Shown here: piece by piece, positions 9,228-17,678 of the stretch
How positions within the stretch are numbered: the first letter of the stretch is position 1
Layout: every line of letters begins with the position of its first letter
Source of the DNA: Paenibacillus sp. L3-i20
Lineage (GTDB): Bacteria > Bacillota > Bacilli > Paenibacillales > Paenibacillaceae
Length of the DNA: 64,000 nt
Assembly: GCF_022180385.2 (NCBI RefSeq)
Contig: NZ_BQME02000001.1
Location: forward strand, 2,779,636-2,843,635
Reading direction: 5' to 3'
The notes under the pieces: model-generated
Database searches by the model: none
Seen by the model: only the letters and a program-made list of their open reading frames with translations
What the model was told of the DNA's origin: nothing
Position numbers and translations under genes: made by a program

Positions 9228-10877
9228 TTGGAACTATTGAATAGAGAAATAAGTGACATTGATTATAGTAATTTGGACATAAAGCTCATTTCGGCTGAGC
9301 TATATACAGGTGCGTCTGGCGACATATTGGAGCAGCATGTGACGAGATCGGGAACATTAATTATTCCGCTTGCAGGTAGCGGCAAACTTAAAAGAGCGGA
9401 TGGAGGCACGTTACTTGAGCGAGAGCATATTTACACATGCCCACCAGAGAGTACATTTGGCTTAACATCGGACACTGACGGGAATTTAACTGTTGTTGTA
9501 ATTCGTTTAAATGTAGCATTTTGGAATGATAGGGTCTTAGATTCCCAGTCGAATGAATCTACACATTTTCTATTTACCAATATGGAAGGTCTATCACTCG
9601 CACCAGCTGGAAATTTGGCTTCGTTAGGTCGAACGATTTATGACGGCTTTGTAAGTGGTGATCAGTTGAAGAAGTGGCGAGCACAGCTAGATTGCTCAGA
9701 ACTACTTTACCTGCTGATTACTTCGGGGAAGAAGGTTTCCAAGGAAGGGTCAAAGGAAGCTCTAGAGCGTACTAAAGCATTTATGAAGGAAAATAGTCAT
9801 ACTGAGATGACGATAGAGCGGTTAGCTAACATGGCAGAGCTAAGTCCCAAATATTTTGTTGATTTGTTCAAAAAAACGTACGGAGTAAGCGCCCTCGATT
9901 ATTTGACGAAAATTCGAATCGATCGAGCGAAGTCGCTAATGTTGCGAACAGACCGCCTTCTGAAGGAGATCGCACACGAGGTTGGATATGCGGATGAATT
10001 TTATTTCAGTCGTAAGTTTAAGCAGATTGTTGGCATGTCCCCAACTGCGTATTTGAAGAAACGAGGAAAAAAGATTGCGGTATATGGTTCTACAGCTCTA
10101 ATCGGTTATTTGCTTCCGCTGGACATTATTCCTTATGCGGCGCCGCTTCATTCGAAATGGAGCAAATATTATTGTGATCGTTATGGCCATGAAATTCCAG
10201 TCCATCTGGATGCATATCGCCAGAATATGAATAGAGAGGCGAATATCGTCAAGCTAGAAGCAGCGAACCCGGATTTTATCATTTGTGAGCATGATTTGGA
10301 GCCTTGGGAAAAAGAGAGGTTATCCCAAATTGCACCGATTCTGGAGCTGCCAGACGAACGAACAGGTTGGAGAAATAGGCTTCATGTGTTGGAAGAAGCA
10401 CTGGACGAGCAGTCAGAAGGCAAGCAATGGATTGAGGCATTTGACCAAAAAACTTCGGAAGTTGCACATGAGATTCAGTCAAACCATCAATCACGGCCAC
10501 TAAAAGTAGCTACTATTAAGCTGCTGAGAGATACCGTGAGCATGTTCTCTGATCTTGTTATTCAAGACGTATTATATGACGGGCTGGGGGTGGTCCCTTT
10601 TCATATAGAGGATGAGCCAGTATGGAACATTCCAATGACTCTGGACGATTTAAAAAAGGTGAAGGCTGATTATGTGCTTCTTCTTGTCTGTCAGGAGTCG
10701 GAGACACTTGACTATTGGGCGAAGCTGAGTCAGTCGATAGAGTGGCTGTCGCTTCCTTTTGTATGGGAGAATCGTCTCAAAATGATTCCTTCTGAGCCTT
10801 GGAGAGAATATTCTCCTATTGCACTTAGTCGGATTATCGATGGGACGTCTGCGTTATTAACAGGAAATCGTCCATAA
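9228..10877 (+). CDS. btr: AraC-type regulator fused to a siderophore-binding domain (Btr-like)
   Basis: 549 residues, with a TTG start supported by GAGGTG 8 bases upstream. Residues 1-160 form a variable sensor-like domain. Residues 180-285 hold two AraC helix-turn-helix motifs (IERLANMAELSPKYFVDLFKK and IAHEVGYADEFYFSRKFKQ). Residues 288-549 form a periplasmic-binding-protein-like domain without a signal peptide. This is the architecture of B. subtilis Btr, which binds ferric bacillibactin in the cytosol and activates feuABC. Here it directly precedes a feuABC-like operon, and both units have Fur boxes, so transcription should need low iron plus imported siderophore. Confidence 0.87.
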   Translation: MELLNREISDIDYSNLDIKLISAELYTGASGDILEQHVTRSGTLIIPLAGSGKLKRADGGTLLEREHIYTCPPESTFGLTSDTDGNLTVVVIRLNVAFWNDRVLDSQSNESTHFLFTNMEGLSLAPAGNLASLGRTIYDGFVSGDQLKKWRAQLDCSELLYLLITSGKKVSKEGSKEALERTKAFMKENSHTEMTIERLANMAELSPKYFVDLFKKTYGVSALDYLTKIRIDRAKSLMLRTDRLLKEIAHEVGYADEFYFSRKFKQIVGMSPTAYLKKRGKKIAVYGSTALIGYLLPLDIIPYAAPLHSKWSKYYCDRYGHEIPVHLDAYRQNMNREANIVKLEAANPDFIICEHDLEPWEKERLSQIAPILELPDERTGWRNRLHVLEEALDEQSEGKQWIEAFDQKTSEVAHEIQSNHQSRPLKVATIKLLRDTVSMFSDLVIQDVLYDGLGVVPFHIEDEPVWNIPMTLDDLKKVKADYVLLLVCQESETLDYWAKLSQSIEWLSLPFVWENRLKMIPSEPWREYSPIALSRIIDGTSALLTGNRP

Positions 10878-10931
10878 TGGTTCAGGATACTGTCCATGGT
10901 CGATGCCTGACTCATAGCCTATAATTGCTAA

Positions 10932-10946
10932 TGATATTCATTATCA
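10932..10946. promoter_or_regulatory. Fur box upstream of feuA-like operon
   Basis: TGATATTCATTATCA matches the 7-1-7 Fur consensus at 13 of 14 fixed positions, 35 bases before the feuA start. It would shut off the uptake operon when iron is sufficient. Confidence 0.85.
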
Positions 10947-10980
10947 ATTATAGTTGGAGTGAGAGGAGCTAGACAGTGTG

Positions 10981-12003
10981 ATGAAAAAGGGCATTGGAAG
11001 TCTAATTTTAGTAGTTGCAATAGCAGTTATGGTTACGGCATGTGGAGGCAACAACAAGGGTGAGCAAGTACCAGCAAATAATAAAGGTGCTGCTACAAAT
11101 ACAAAGAAACAAGCTGTAGAAGGAACAAACAAAGAGGAGCCTGCCAAAGAAGGTTCAACAGAAACTCGTACAATTAAATATTTAGATAAAGAATATGTAC
11201 TGCCGGCTAAAGTTGAGCGTATCGTCATTACGGGAGCTGTAGAGGCTATGGAAGACTCCATTGTTCTTGATGTTCAGCCAGTAGGAGCAATTAGTTTCAG
11301 GGGAGAATTTGCTCCAATGTTCCAATCCATTACGAAAAATGCAGTTTCGACTGGTGAGAAGATGGAACCGAATTTCGAGTCCATCTTGTCATTGAAGCCA
11401 GACGTAATATTAGCTTCGACAAAAGCTCCTCCAGAAATGGAAGAGAAATTAGCTGCGATTGCACCGACTATTCTTTATTCTCACGTATCTACAAACTGGG
11501 AAGCTAACTTGAAGCTGCTCGGCGAACTAAGTGGAAAAGAAGCACAGGCTGAAGAAGTGATTACGAAATATAAAACGGATTTGGAAGCGGCAAAAGTAAC
11601 GTTAAGCGACAAGCTTAAAGACAAAAAAGTGCTCGCTGTTCGTATCCGTACGGGCAAGATGTATGTATATCCAGAGAAAGTTTTCTTTAATCCGGTTCTC
11701 TATTCAGAGCTGGGCCTAACAGTCCCAGACGTTATTAAAGCTGCTAAAGCGCAGGAAGAAATATCTGTAGAAAAGTTCACGGAAATAGATCCCGATTATT
11801 TATTTGTTCAATTCTCACCAGATGAGAACAAGGATACGCCGAATGCGTTTGAAGAGCTTCAAGCGAATCCAATTATGAAAACAACTAAGGCAATTAAAGA
11901 AGGACGTACATTTGTAAACGTGGTTGATCCGCTTGCTCAAGGTGGAACAGCTTATAGCAAGATTGAATTTTTGAAAGCAATTATGGAGCCACTTAACAAA
12001 TAG
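10981..12003 (+). CDS. feuA: Ferric bacillibactin/enterobactin-binding lipoprotein (FeuA-like)
   Basis: About 340 residues with a lipoprotein signal (MKKGIGSLILVVAIAVMVTACGG split by the lipobox VTAC), a low-complexity Lys/Asn/Glu linker, and a FecB-type binding domain from about residue 60. Segments such as EAMEDSIVLDVQPVGAISF and VDPLAQGGTAYSK closely resemble B. subtilis FeuA, which binds ferric catecholate trilactones. The substrate assignment is therefore fairly good. GTG at 10978 and ATG at 10981 are both possible; ATG is taken. It is followed after 34 bp by two permease genes. The cognate ATPase is not in the window, as in B. subtilis, where YusV serves FeuBC from elsewhere. Confidence 0.87.
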   Translation: MKKGIGSLILVVAIAVMVTACGGNNKGEQVPANNKGAATNTKKQAVEGTNKEEPAKEGSTETRTIKYLDKEYVLPAKVERIVITGAVEAMEDSIVLDVQPVGAISFRGEFAPMFQSITKNAVSTGEKMEPNFESILSLKPDVILASTKAPPEMEEKLAAIAPTILYSHVSTNWEANLKLLGELSGKEAQAEEVITKYKTDLEAAKVTLSDKLKDKKVLAVRIRTGKMYVYPEKVFFNPVLYSELGLTVPDVIKAAKAQEEISVEKFTEIDPDYLFVQFSPDENKDTPNAFEELQANPIMKTTKAIKEGRTFVNVVDPLAQGGTAYSKIEFLKAIMEPLNK

Positions 12004-12037
12004 ATTGACCAAATAGAAGCGAATAAGGCGTGTTCTT

Positions 12038-13045
12038 ATGCGATTAAAACAAACGCTGCCGGTAGCTATCCTTGTGATGGCACCGGCAGCTGCTATCTTA
12101 TTGATTCTCATATCTATATCCTTCGGAACAAAAAATATTTCGTTAGGAGAGGTATGGCAGGCAATTGTTCACTTTGATCCCAATAATGTAGATCATCAAA
12201 TTATTCGAGTTTCGCGTATGCCTAGAGCTATTGGTGCTTTGCTGATAGGCGCATTTTTGGCTGTTTCGGGTGCGCTCATGCAAGGAATGACAAGAAACTA
12301 TCTAGCATCTCCATCCATGATGGGGGTATCAGACGGTTCTGTTTTTCTAGTGACGCTCGCCATGATATTTTTGCCAACGGGAGGCTCTGTCAGCCTTATC
12401 GCAATGTCGATGATTGGTTCGGCATTAGGTGCGGCTATCGTATTTGGCATTGCATGGCTCATTCCGAACGGGATGTCGCCCGTTAAGCTTGCCATTTTGG
12501 GTACGATTATCGGAACATTTCTAAGTGGAGTTTCTGCAGCTGTATCCAGTTATTTTCAAATCTCACAAGGTCTCAGCTTCTGGTACAATGCTAGGCTTAA
12601 TCAAATGGACCCTGAGCTAATAAAAATGTCGATCCCTTTTGCAATTGTTGGACTCGCTCTTGCGATTGGGTTGTCCAAGTCGATTACGGTGCTATCACTA
12701 GGTGACGAGGTTTCGACGAACCTTGGGCAACGGACGATGCTCGTTCGTATTCTCTCTATCTTGTCCGTCGTAATCCTCACTGGCGTCTCTGTGGCACTAG
12801 CAGGGAAAATTGCATTCATAGGGCTAATTATACCGCATATCGCAAGATTTCTGTCGGGCATGGATTATCGCTGGATTATTCCTGTATCAGGCGTGTTAGG
12901 CGGATTATTCCTAGCTTTCTGCGATATATTATCGAGATTTGTGAATCAGCCGTTCGAGACACCAATCGGAGTGTTGACGGCGTTATTCGGTGTACCGTTT
13001 TTCCTCTATTTAATTAAGACGAGAGGAGGCGGCAAACATGTTTGA
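12038..13045 (+). CDS. feuB: FecCD-family siderophore permease (FeuB-like)
   Basis: 335 residues with about nine hydrophobic segments and the FecCD hallmarks: SRMPRAIGALLIGAFLAVSG near residue 55, GAxMQGMTRN, and GLIIPHIARFLSG near residue 270. It forms half of the membrane channel that moves iron-siderophore from FeuA to the cytosol. It overlaps the next permease by 8 bp, so the two are translationally coupled. Confidence 0.87.
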   Translation: MRLKQTLPVAILVMAPAAAILLILISISFGTKNISLGEVWQAIVHFDPNNVDHQIIRVSRMPRAIGALLIGAFLAVSGALMQGMTRNYLASPSMMGVSDGSVFLVTLAMIFLPTGGSVSLIAMSMIGSALGAAIVFGIAWLIPNGMSPVKLAILGTIIGTFLSGVSAAVSSYFQISQGLSFWYNARLNQMDPELIKMSIPFAIVGLALAIGLSKSITVLSLGDEVSTNLGQRTMLVRILSILSVVILTGVSVALAGKIAFIGLIIPHIARFLSGMDYRWIIPVSGVLGGLFLAFCDILSRFVNQPFETPIGVLTALFGVPFFLYLIKTRGGGKHV

Positions 13046-14060
13046 ACATTCGAATACCCGATTATGGTCCGTTATAGCAGGCTCTTTGCTAGTGACATTC
13101 ATTGGTGCTTATCTTAGCTTAACAAATGGGATGTTTGATATTTCCGTTCCAGAAATCGTAAGAACGTTGCTGCGAATTGATAGTAATAAAGAACATGTGC
13201 TAGTTGTCTACCAATTCAGGCTACCGCGAATCGTATTGGCTGCGTTAGTAGGCAGTGCACTTGGAATGGCAGGTGCAGTAATTCAAGGAGTAACACGCAA
13301 CGGTCTCGCTGATCCCGGAATTCTTGGCATTAATGCGGGAGCGGGGATGGTAGTTGTTTTGTTCATGTTTTTATTCCAAGGGCAATTGAAACTAAGCGGC
13401 TGGGCAGCTGTTATGATGATGCCAATGTTCGGTCTTGCAGGCGGGCTCCTTGCGACTGTACTGATCTATTTGTTTGCGAAGGACCAAGGCAAGCTTGATC
13501 CACAGCGTTTACTTCTAGTCGGCATAGCGGTTGCATCGGGCTTTGGAGCGGTTACATTGTATGTGTCTTTGAAAATGAATCCGAATGACTTTGAGATGGC
13601 TACAGTTTGGCTTGCAGGGAGCATATATAATGCCAATTGGAAATTCGTTGCAACGATGCTGCCTTGGCTGCTCATTCTGCCGCCTATCTTATGGTGGAAG
13701 GCTAAATCGTTAGATTTGTTCCAGCTTGGGGAGCACAGTGCGACCGGCCTTGGAGTATCTGTAGAGCGAGTGAAGAAGCAAATGCTTCTTTGCAGTATAG
13801 GTCTTGTGAGCGCAAGTGTTGCTGTCTCTGGCAGCATCGGCTTCGTCGGTTTAATCGCTCCCCATATTGCGAGAAGATTAGTAGGATTGCGCCATCGCTC
13901 TATTTTGCCAGTGAGCGGATTAATAGGAGCGGCAATGGTCGTATTCGGAGATTTTATCGGGAAAACGATATTTGCCCCTGCGGAACTAGCTGTTGGCATC
14001 GTCATCTCTATCATTGGCGTTCCGTATTTTGTATGGTTGCTCATTCGATCGAAAAAATAG
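13038..14060 (+). CDS. feuC: FecCD-family siderophore permease (FeuC-like)
   Basis: 340 residues, again with about nine transmembrane segments. The FecCD motifs are FRLPRIVLAALVGSALGMAG, GAVIQGVTRNGLADP and GLIAPHIARRLVG. It starts at ATG inside the end of the preceding gene (GGAGGCGGC upstream serves as binding site). It should heterodimerise with the preceding permease. No ATP-binding gene follows, so a shared ATPase encoded elsewhere is expected. Confidence 0.87.
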   Translation: MFEHSNTRLWSVIAGSLLVTFIGAYLSLTNGMFDISVPEIVRTLLRIDSNKEHVLVVYQFRLPRIVLAALVGSALGMAGAVIQGVTRNGLADPGILGINAGAGMVVVLFMFLFQGQLKLSGWAAVMMMPMFGLAGGLLATVLIYLFAKDQGKLDPQRLLLVGIAVASGFGAVTLYVSLKMNPNDFEMATVWLAGSIYNANWKFVATMLPWLLILPPILWWKAKSLDLFQLGEHSATGLGVSVERVKKQMLLCSIGLVSASVAVSGSIGFVGLIAPHIARRLVGLRHRSILPVSGLIGAAMVVFGDFIGKTIFAPAELAVGIVISIIGVPYFVWLLIRSKK

Positions 14061-14086
14061 AATAGGCAGGAGAAAGGTGTTATCGT

Positions 14087-15661
14087 ATGAACCATTTTGA
14101 GAAAAAGACGGTAGAAAACCGAGAACTTGTTATATACTTACCCCCTTCTTACCATTATGATTCTACTCGCACCTATCCAGTAGCTTATGTTCAGGACGGT
14201 GGAGGGCTGTTTCAAAATGTAACGAATCAGTTGGATCACCTTATGATTACGGAGAAGCTTCAGCAAGTCATTATGATTGGGGTAAAGTCGCATGATCGGA
14301 ATGTTGAGTATACACCGTGGACGGCTTCTGCGCTGCTGAATAGTTATCCAGCCTTCGGAGGTAAGGGCCGAGAATATATTGATGAATTAGCGGACGTTGT
14401 AAAGCCGTTCATCGATGAGCATTATCGGACAAAACCAAATGCTGAGCATACGGCAATTATTGGGGGATCATTTGGAGGTTTAATTTCGTTATTTGCAGGA
14501 TATTGGCGTCCAGACACGTTCGGTTTATTAGGTTTGCTTTCTGCTTCCTTTTGGTTTCAAGACGTTCTGCCATTTATGAAAAAGCAGGCCGGACTTTCCC
14601 ATGAGCTTCGTATCTACATGTCGGTTGGTGATTGTGAAGGTATCTATAAACAAAATATTCAACGCAATATGGTTAATCAAACGATTGAAGCATCGGCATT
14701 GATAACGGAGCAAGGATTTCCAGCAAATAAGTTTCACTTTGAGCTTCAAGCGGGTGGAACCCATGACTGGTTATATATGGCCGAAAACTATTTGAAAGCT
14801 TTGAAGTGGCTATTTCTTAACGAGGATGTAGCGAATAAGTCTTTAGCTATTGATACTGCCCCACATACCAGATGGACGGATGAGTTCTCGATTCCGCATA
14901 CGCGCCATCTGATCATGCGAGCAAAGCAAACGGGAAGAGAATACCGCATCTTCCTATGGCTGCCACAGACGGAAGCTCCAGAAGAGGGGTTCCCTGTAAT
15001 ATATGCCTTGGATGGCAATGCATCATTCGGGTCGCTGGCAGAGGCGATGCGTCTTCAAGGCCGAAAGCCACATGGTATTGAACCGCAGGTTATTGTAGCA
15101 ATTGGATATGACTCGGATGATCCAATCGTTTCACAACAGCGATTTTTTGATTACACGCTAGCAGCTTTACCAGAAGAGCTGCCACAAAGGCCGGATGGTT
15201 CAGAATGGCCGGAAACGGGCGGGGCTGATGCCTTTTCTACATTTATCGAAGAACAGTTGAAACCAGAAATAGAACAAATCATTCCGATTAATAAGAAGAG
15301 ACAGTCCCTGTTTGGACATTCCTTAGGTGGATTCTTTACACTTTATACGTTGTTCACAAAACCAGAGGCATTCAGTTCATATATTGCTGGCAGCCCGTCT
15401 ATTTGGTGGAAGAAACATGAGCTGATCAAGAAGTGGTCCAGTGTTGCAGGAAAGTGGCATGGGAGTCAGTATGGGGCAGAACTGCTAGTTGTCGTTGGTT
15501 CTGAAGAGAAGCGGGGAATGGTTGAGGACGCGAAGCAATTATATGAACTGCTACTGCCTTATTCGGGAGATAAATTTGTCGTTACGTACCGAGAAGTTGA
15601 AGGTGAGGGACATATTACCGTGCTTCCTCCGCTCATTAACCAGTTGTTGAGATTTATTTGA
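14087..15661 (+). CDS. Tandem two-domain siderophore esterase
   Basis: 524 residues, about twice the usual length, made of two alpha/beta-hydrolase domains. Residues 1-240 resemble the YbbA esterase of the B. subtilis feu operon (LPPSYHYD, EYTPWTASALL, nucleophile GGSFGG, late GGTHDW). Residues 260-524 resemble the IroE/BesA family (ALDGNASF, GGADAFSTF, nucleophile GHSLGG, SPSIWW, EGEGHI). Both keep a Ser elbow and a plausible His, so both may be active. The expected reaction is hydrolysis of the trilactone backbone of imported ferric bacillibactin or enterobactin in the cytosol, releasing iron. No signal peptide is present. It is last in the feu-like operon, 26 bp after feuC. Confidence 0.82.
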   Translation: MNHFEKKTVENRELVIYLPPSYHYDSTRTYPVAYVQDGGGLFQNVTNQLDHLMITEKLQQVIMIGVKSHDRNVEYTPWTASALLNSYPAFGGKGREYIDELADVVKPFIDEHYRTKPNAEHTAIIGGSFGGLISLFAGYWRPDTFGLLGLLSASFWFQDVLPFMKKQAGLSHELRIYMSVGDCEGIYKQNIQRNMVNQTIEASALITEQGFPANKFHFELQAGGTHDWLYMAENYLKALKWLFLNEDVANKSLAIDTAPHTRWTDEFSIPHTRHLIMRAKQTGREYRIFLWLPQTEAPEEGFPVIYALDGNASFGSLAEAMRLQGRKPHGIEPQVIVAIGYDSDDPIVSQQRFFDYTLAALPEELPQRPDGSEWPETGGADAFSTFIEEQLKPEIEQIIPINKKRQSLFGHSLGGFFTLYTLFTKPEAFSSYIAGSPSIWWKKHELIKKWSSVAGKWHGSQYGAELLVVVGSEEKRGMVEDAKQLYELLLPYSGDKFVVTYREVEGEGHITVLPPLINQLLRFI

Positions 15662-15808
15662 CGAGAGCGTACATATTGCAGAACATATGACTAGCGAAGA
15701 AACAGCGCTGTTCAATTATAACCATTTGTTACCATAAATAATGGGCTATGGGATGATAAAATAAGAGGAGTGGTTGCTACGATAAACGATAACTAGGAGT
15801 GTGAAGCT

Positions 15809-16369
15809 ATGATTTTGTTGGGAGATCGATTATTACTTACCCAAATAACGACGGATGATCTAGATTTTATTTGTAGAGTAGAATGTGATCAAAATTTATG
15901 GTACTACGAAGACTTTGTACATTCCGATGTAAATGAGGTTCGTGAGGAGTACATGGAGAAAATAGAAGAGGAGGGCGAGAGGAGCAGCTATGATTTTATC
16001 ATTTCATTAAGAGACGATAAACATAATACTCCGATAGGCTTAGCTCAAATTTGGCATTATGTTGATCATCGGAGGAGTTGGGAACTAGGATTTTCGATCC
16101 TACCTGACTACGAGAGGCAAGGATACGGAAGCGAATCCGTCAAGCTGCTGCTAGACTTTGCTTTTAATCAACTAGATGCACATAAAGTTATAGGAATGTG
16201 TAATTCACTTAATACACGATCATCAGCAATTATGGAGCGACTAGGCATGACTAAGGAAGCCGTATTTAAAGAAGAGCTGTATTGGCAGGAGCAGTGGATT
16301 GATCAACATTTTTTCTCCATTTTGGAAAAAGAGTATTTTGCTATTGTCCACGCAGACAGCGAGCAGTAA
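15809..16369 (+). CDS. GNAT N-acetyltransferase (RimJ/RimL type)
   Basis: 186 residues with the GNAT core: a variable N-terminal part, RRSWELGFSILPDYERQGYG (motif A, Q/RxxGxG/A-like RQGYG) near residue 110, and HKVIGMCNSLNTRSSAIMERLGM near residue 135, which is the acetyl-CoA binding and RimJ/L signature. The substrate cannot be told from sequence. AGGAG 10 bases upstream supports the ATG. It is separated from the siderophore genes by 148 bp and followed by its own terminator. Confidence 0.8.
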   Translation: MILLGDRLLLTQITTDDLDFICRVECDQNLWYYEDFVHSDVNEVREEYMEKIEEEGERSSYDFIISLRDDKHNTPIGLAQIWHYVDHRRSWELGFSILPDYERQGYGSESVKLLLDFAFNQLDAHKVIGMCNSLNTRSSAIMERLGMTKEAVFKEELYWQEQWIDQHFFSILEKEYFAIVHADSEQ

Positions 16370-16438
16370 AGGTTGTTCGTATCGTTATGACATAGCCTCC
16401 ATAGGCTAACATGGATAGATATTAACCGATATCCCAAA

Positions 16439-16492
16439 AGAAGATCACATTTCCTAGTAACCACGACTAGGAAGATGTGATCTTTTTTCTAA
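16439..16492 (+). terminator. Terminator after the GNAT gene
   Basis: AGATCACATTTCCTAGT pairs (with one bulge) with ACTAGGAAGATGTGATCT, followed by six T residues: a strong intrinsic terminator. Confidence 0.85.
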
Positions 16493-16562
16493 TAGTTTAA
16501 CTATTGCCTGAACGACAGAGATAATTGTTTTCTTTTTCCAACTTAATTGTTACAATTTTAAT

Positions 16563-16577
16563 TGATAACGATTATCA
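16563..16577. promoter_or_regulatory. Fur box upstream of AraC regulator
   Basis: TGATAACGATTATCA matches the 7-1-7 Fur consensus at 13 of 14 fixed positions and ends 16 bases before the ATG at 16594, overlapping the translation-initiation region. This ties the following AraC gene to iron control. Confidence 0.85.
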
Positions 16578-16593
16578 CTACGGAGGTGCTTGG

Positions 16594-17574
16594 ATGAATC
16601 ATACGTTTGATTCTTACCATATAGAGTCACTGCACGATGAATGGATGAAGTCAACGATCAATCATTCGAATCCAGGACCAGGGGGGAGAATGAAACTGCC
16701 GGAACAGTGGGGGGAAGGTTATGTCCGCCGTATTCAACTTAGACCGGGGATGGAGCTTCATTCAGTTGATGTGTCTTTAAGAGAAAATCATGTTTTTTTC
16801 GTAGGTGTACATTACCCGCATTTAGAAATATCGTTTACGTTATATGGAAATGGAAATTGGTCGATTGCCGGCAGCCAGAAGGAGTGTGCCATTAAATCTG
16901 GAACAGGAAACGTCATTTACATAAATAATGCTCAAATTCGGTTTGAACATCGGCAAACGGATCGTTTGATTCATTTGGAGCTTCGCATAGATATGAGGTT
17001 ATGGAGGCAACTATTTACGGAGTTCCCTTGGCATCCTCATGATTCCTTCTATTACAAACAACATTCCCTCTCTCCGGAAATACAGACTATATTGGATCAA
17101 CTGCAAAATTGTCCATACAGTGGGCCGATGGGCCAATATTATTTGGAGGGCAAAGCAATCGAGCTTATTGCAATTTGTTGGTATGGTATGGATCAGACCC
17201 AAGATATGGAGTTGCGAGCAACGCAACTGAAAAAGGCGGATATTGATAAGTTGTATCAAGCGAAAGAAATTTTGCGCCATACACAGAGCTGTCCTCCAGG
17301 GCTTCTTGAGCTTGCAAGGCAAGTTGGATTAAACGATTTTAAGCTGAAGGCAGGTTTTAAAGAGCTGTTCGGTACAACGGTGTTCGGTTATATTCGTGAG
17401 GAAAGAATGAACACTGCCCGAATGCTGCTTGAGCAGGGACAAACAAACGTAAGTGAAACCGCATTAATGGTAGGATATTCGAATATGAGCCACTTTTCTG
17501 CGCTATTTCGCAAAACATTCGGTTTTAATCCGAGTGAGGTTTCCAAAAAAAGAAAGATCTCGGATTGTATGTGA
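16594..17574 (+). CDS. Iron-regulated AraC-family transcription factor
   Basis: 326 residues. The start is ATG at 16594, 7 bases after CGGAGG; a longer frame from 16525 reads through the Fur box and is rejected. Residues 1-215 form a cupin-like sensor region. The last about 100 residues carry two AraC helix-turn-helix units (LLELARQVGLNDFKLKAGFKE and ETALMVGYSNMSHFSALFRK). The architecture resembles PchR/YbtA-type siderophore regulators, and the Fur box supports a role in iron acquisition. No transport gene follows it here; its nearest likely target is the feu-like operon upstream, which is inference. Confidence 0.82.
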   Translation: MNHTFDSYHIESLHDEWMKSTINHSNPGPGGRMKLPEQWGEGYVRRIQLRPGMELHSVDVSLRENHVFFVGVHYPHLEISFTLYGNGNWSIAGSQKECAIKSGTGNVIYINNAQIRFEHRQTDRLIHLELRIDMRLWRQLFTEFPWHPHDSFYYKQHSLSPEIQTILDQLQNCPYSGPMGQYYLEGKAIELIAICWYGMDQTQDMELRATQLKKADIDKLYQAKEILRHTQSCPPGLLELARQVGLNDFKLKAGFKELFGTTVFGYIREERMNTARMLLEQGQTNVSETALMVGYSNMSHFSALFRKTFGFNPSEVSKKRKISDCM

Positions 17575-17615
17575 GATTGGCACCTATTGGGCTAGGTAGC
17601 AAAGTAAAGTAAACT

Positions 17616-17660
17616 AAAGAAGCCTTCACTCCCGTATTAAATGGAGTATGGCTTCTTTGT
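17616..17660. terminator. Bidirectional terminator between convergent genes
   Basis: AAGAAGCCTTCACTCC pairs with GGAGTATGGCTTCTTT, with runs of A before and T after. It serves both the AraC gene and the convergent minus-strand gene ending at 17679. Confidence 0.7.
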
Positions 17661-17678
17661 ATGTCTACTGAAATTTTT

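Noticed and set aside
16525..16593. Longer start for the AraC gene
   Set aside because: It would put the Fur box inside the coding region, and the ATG at 16594 has a good binding site.
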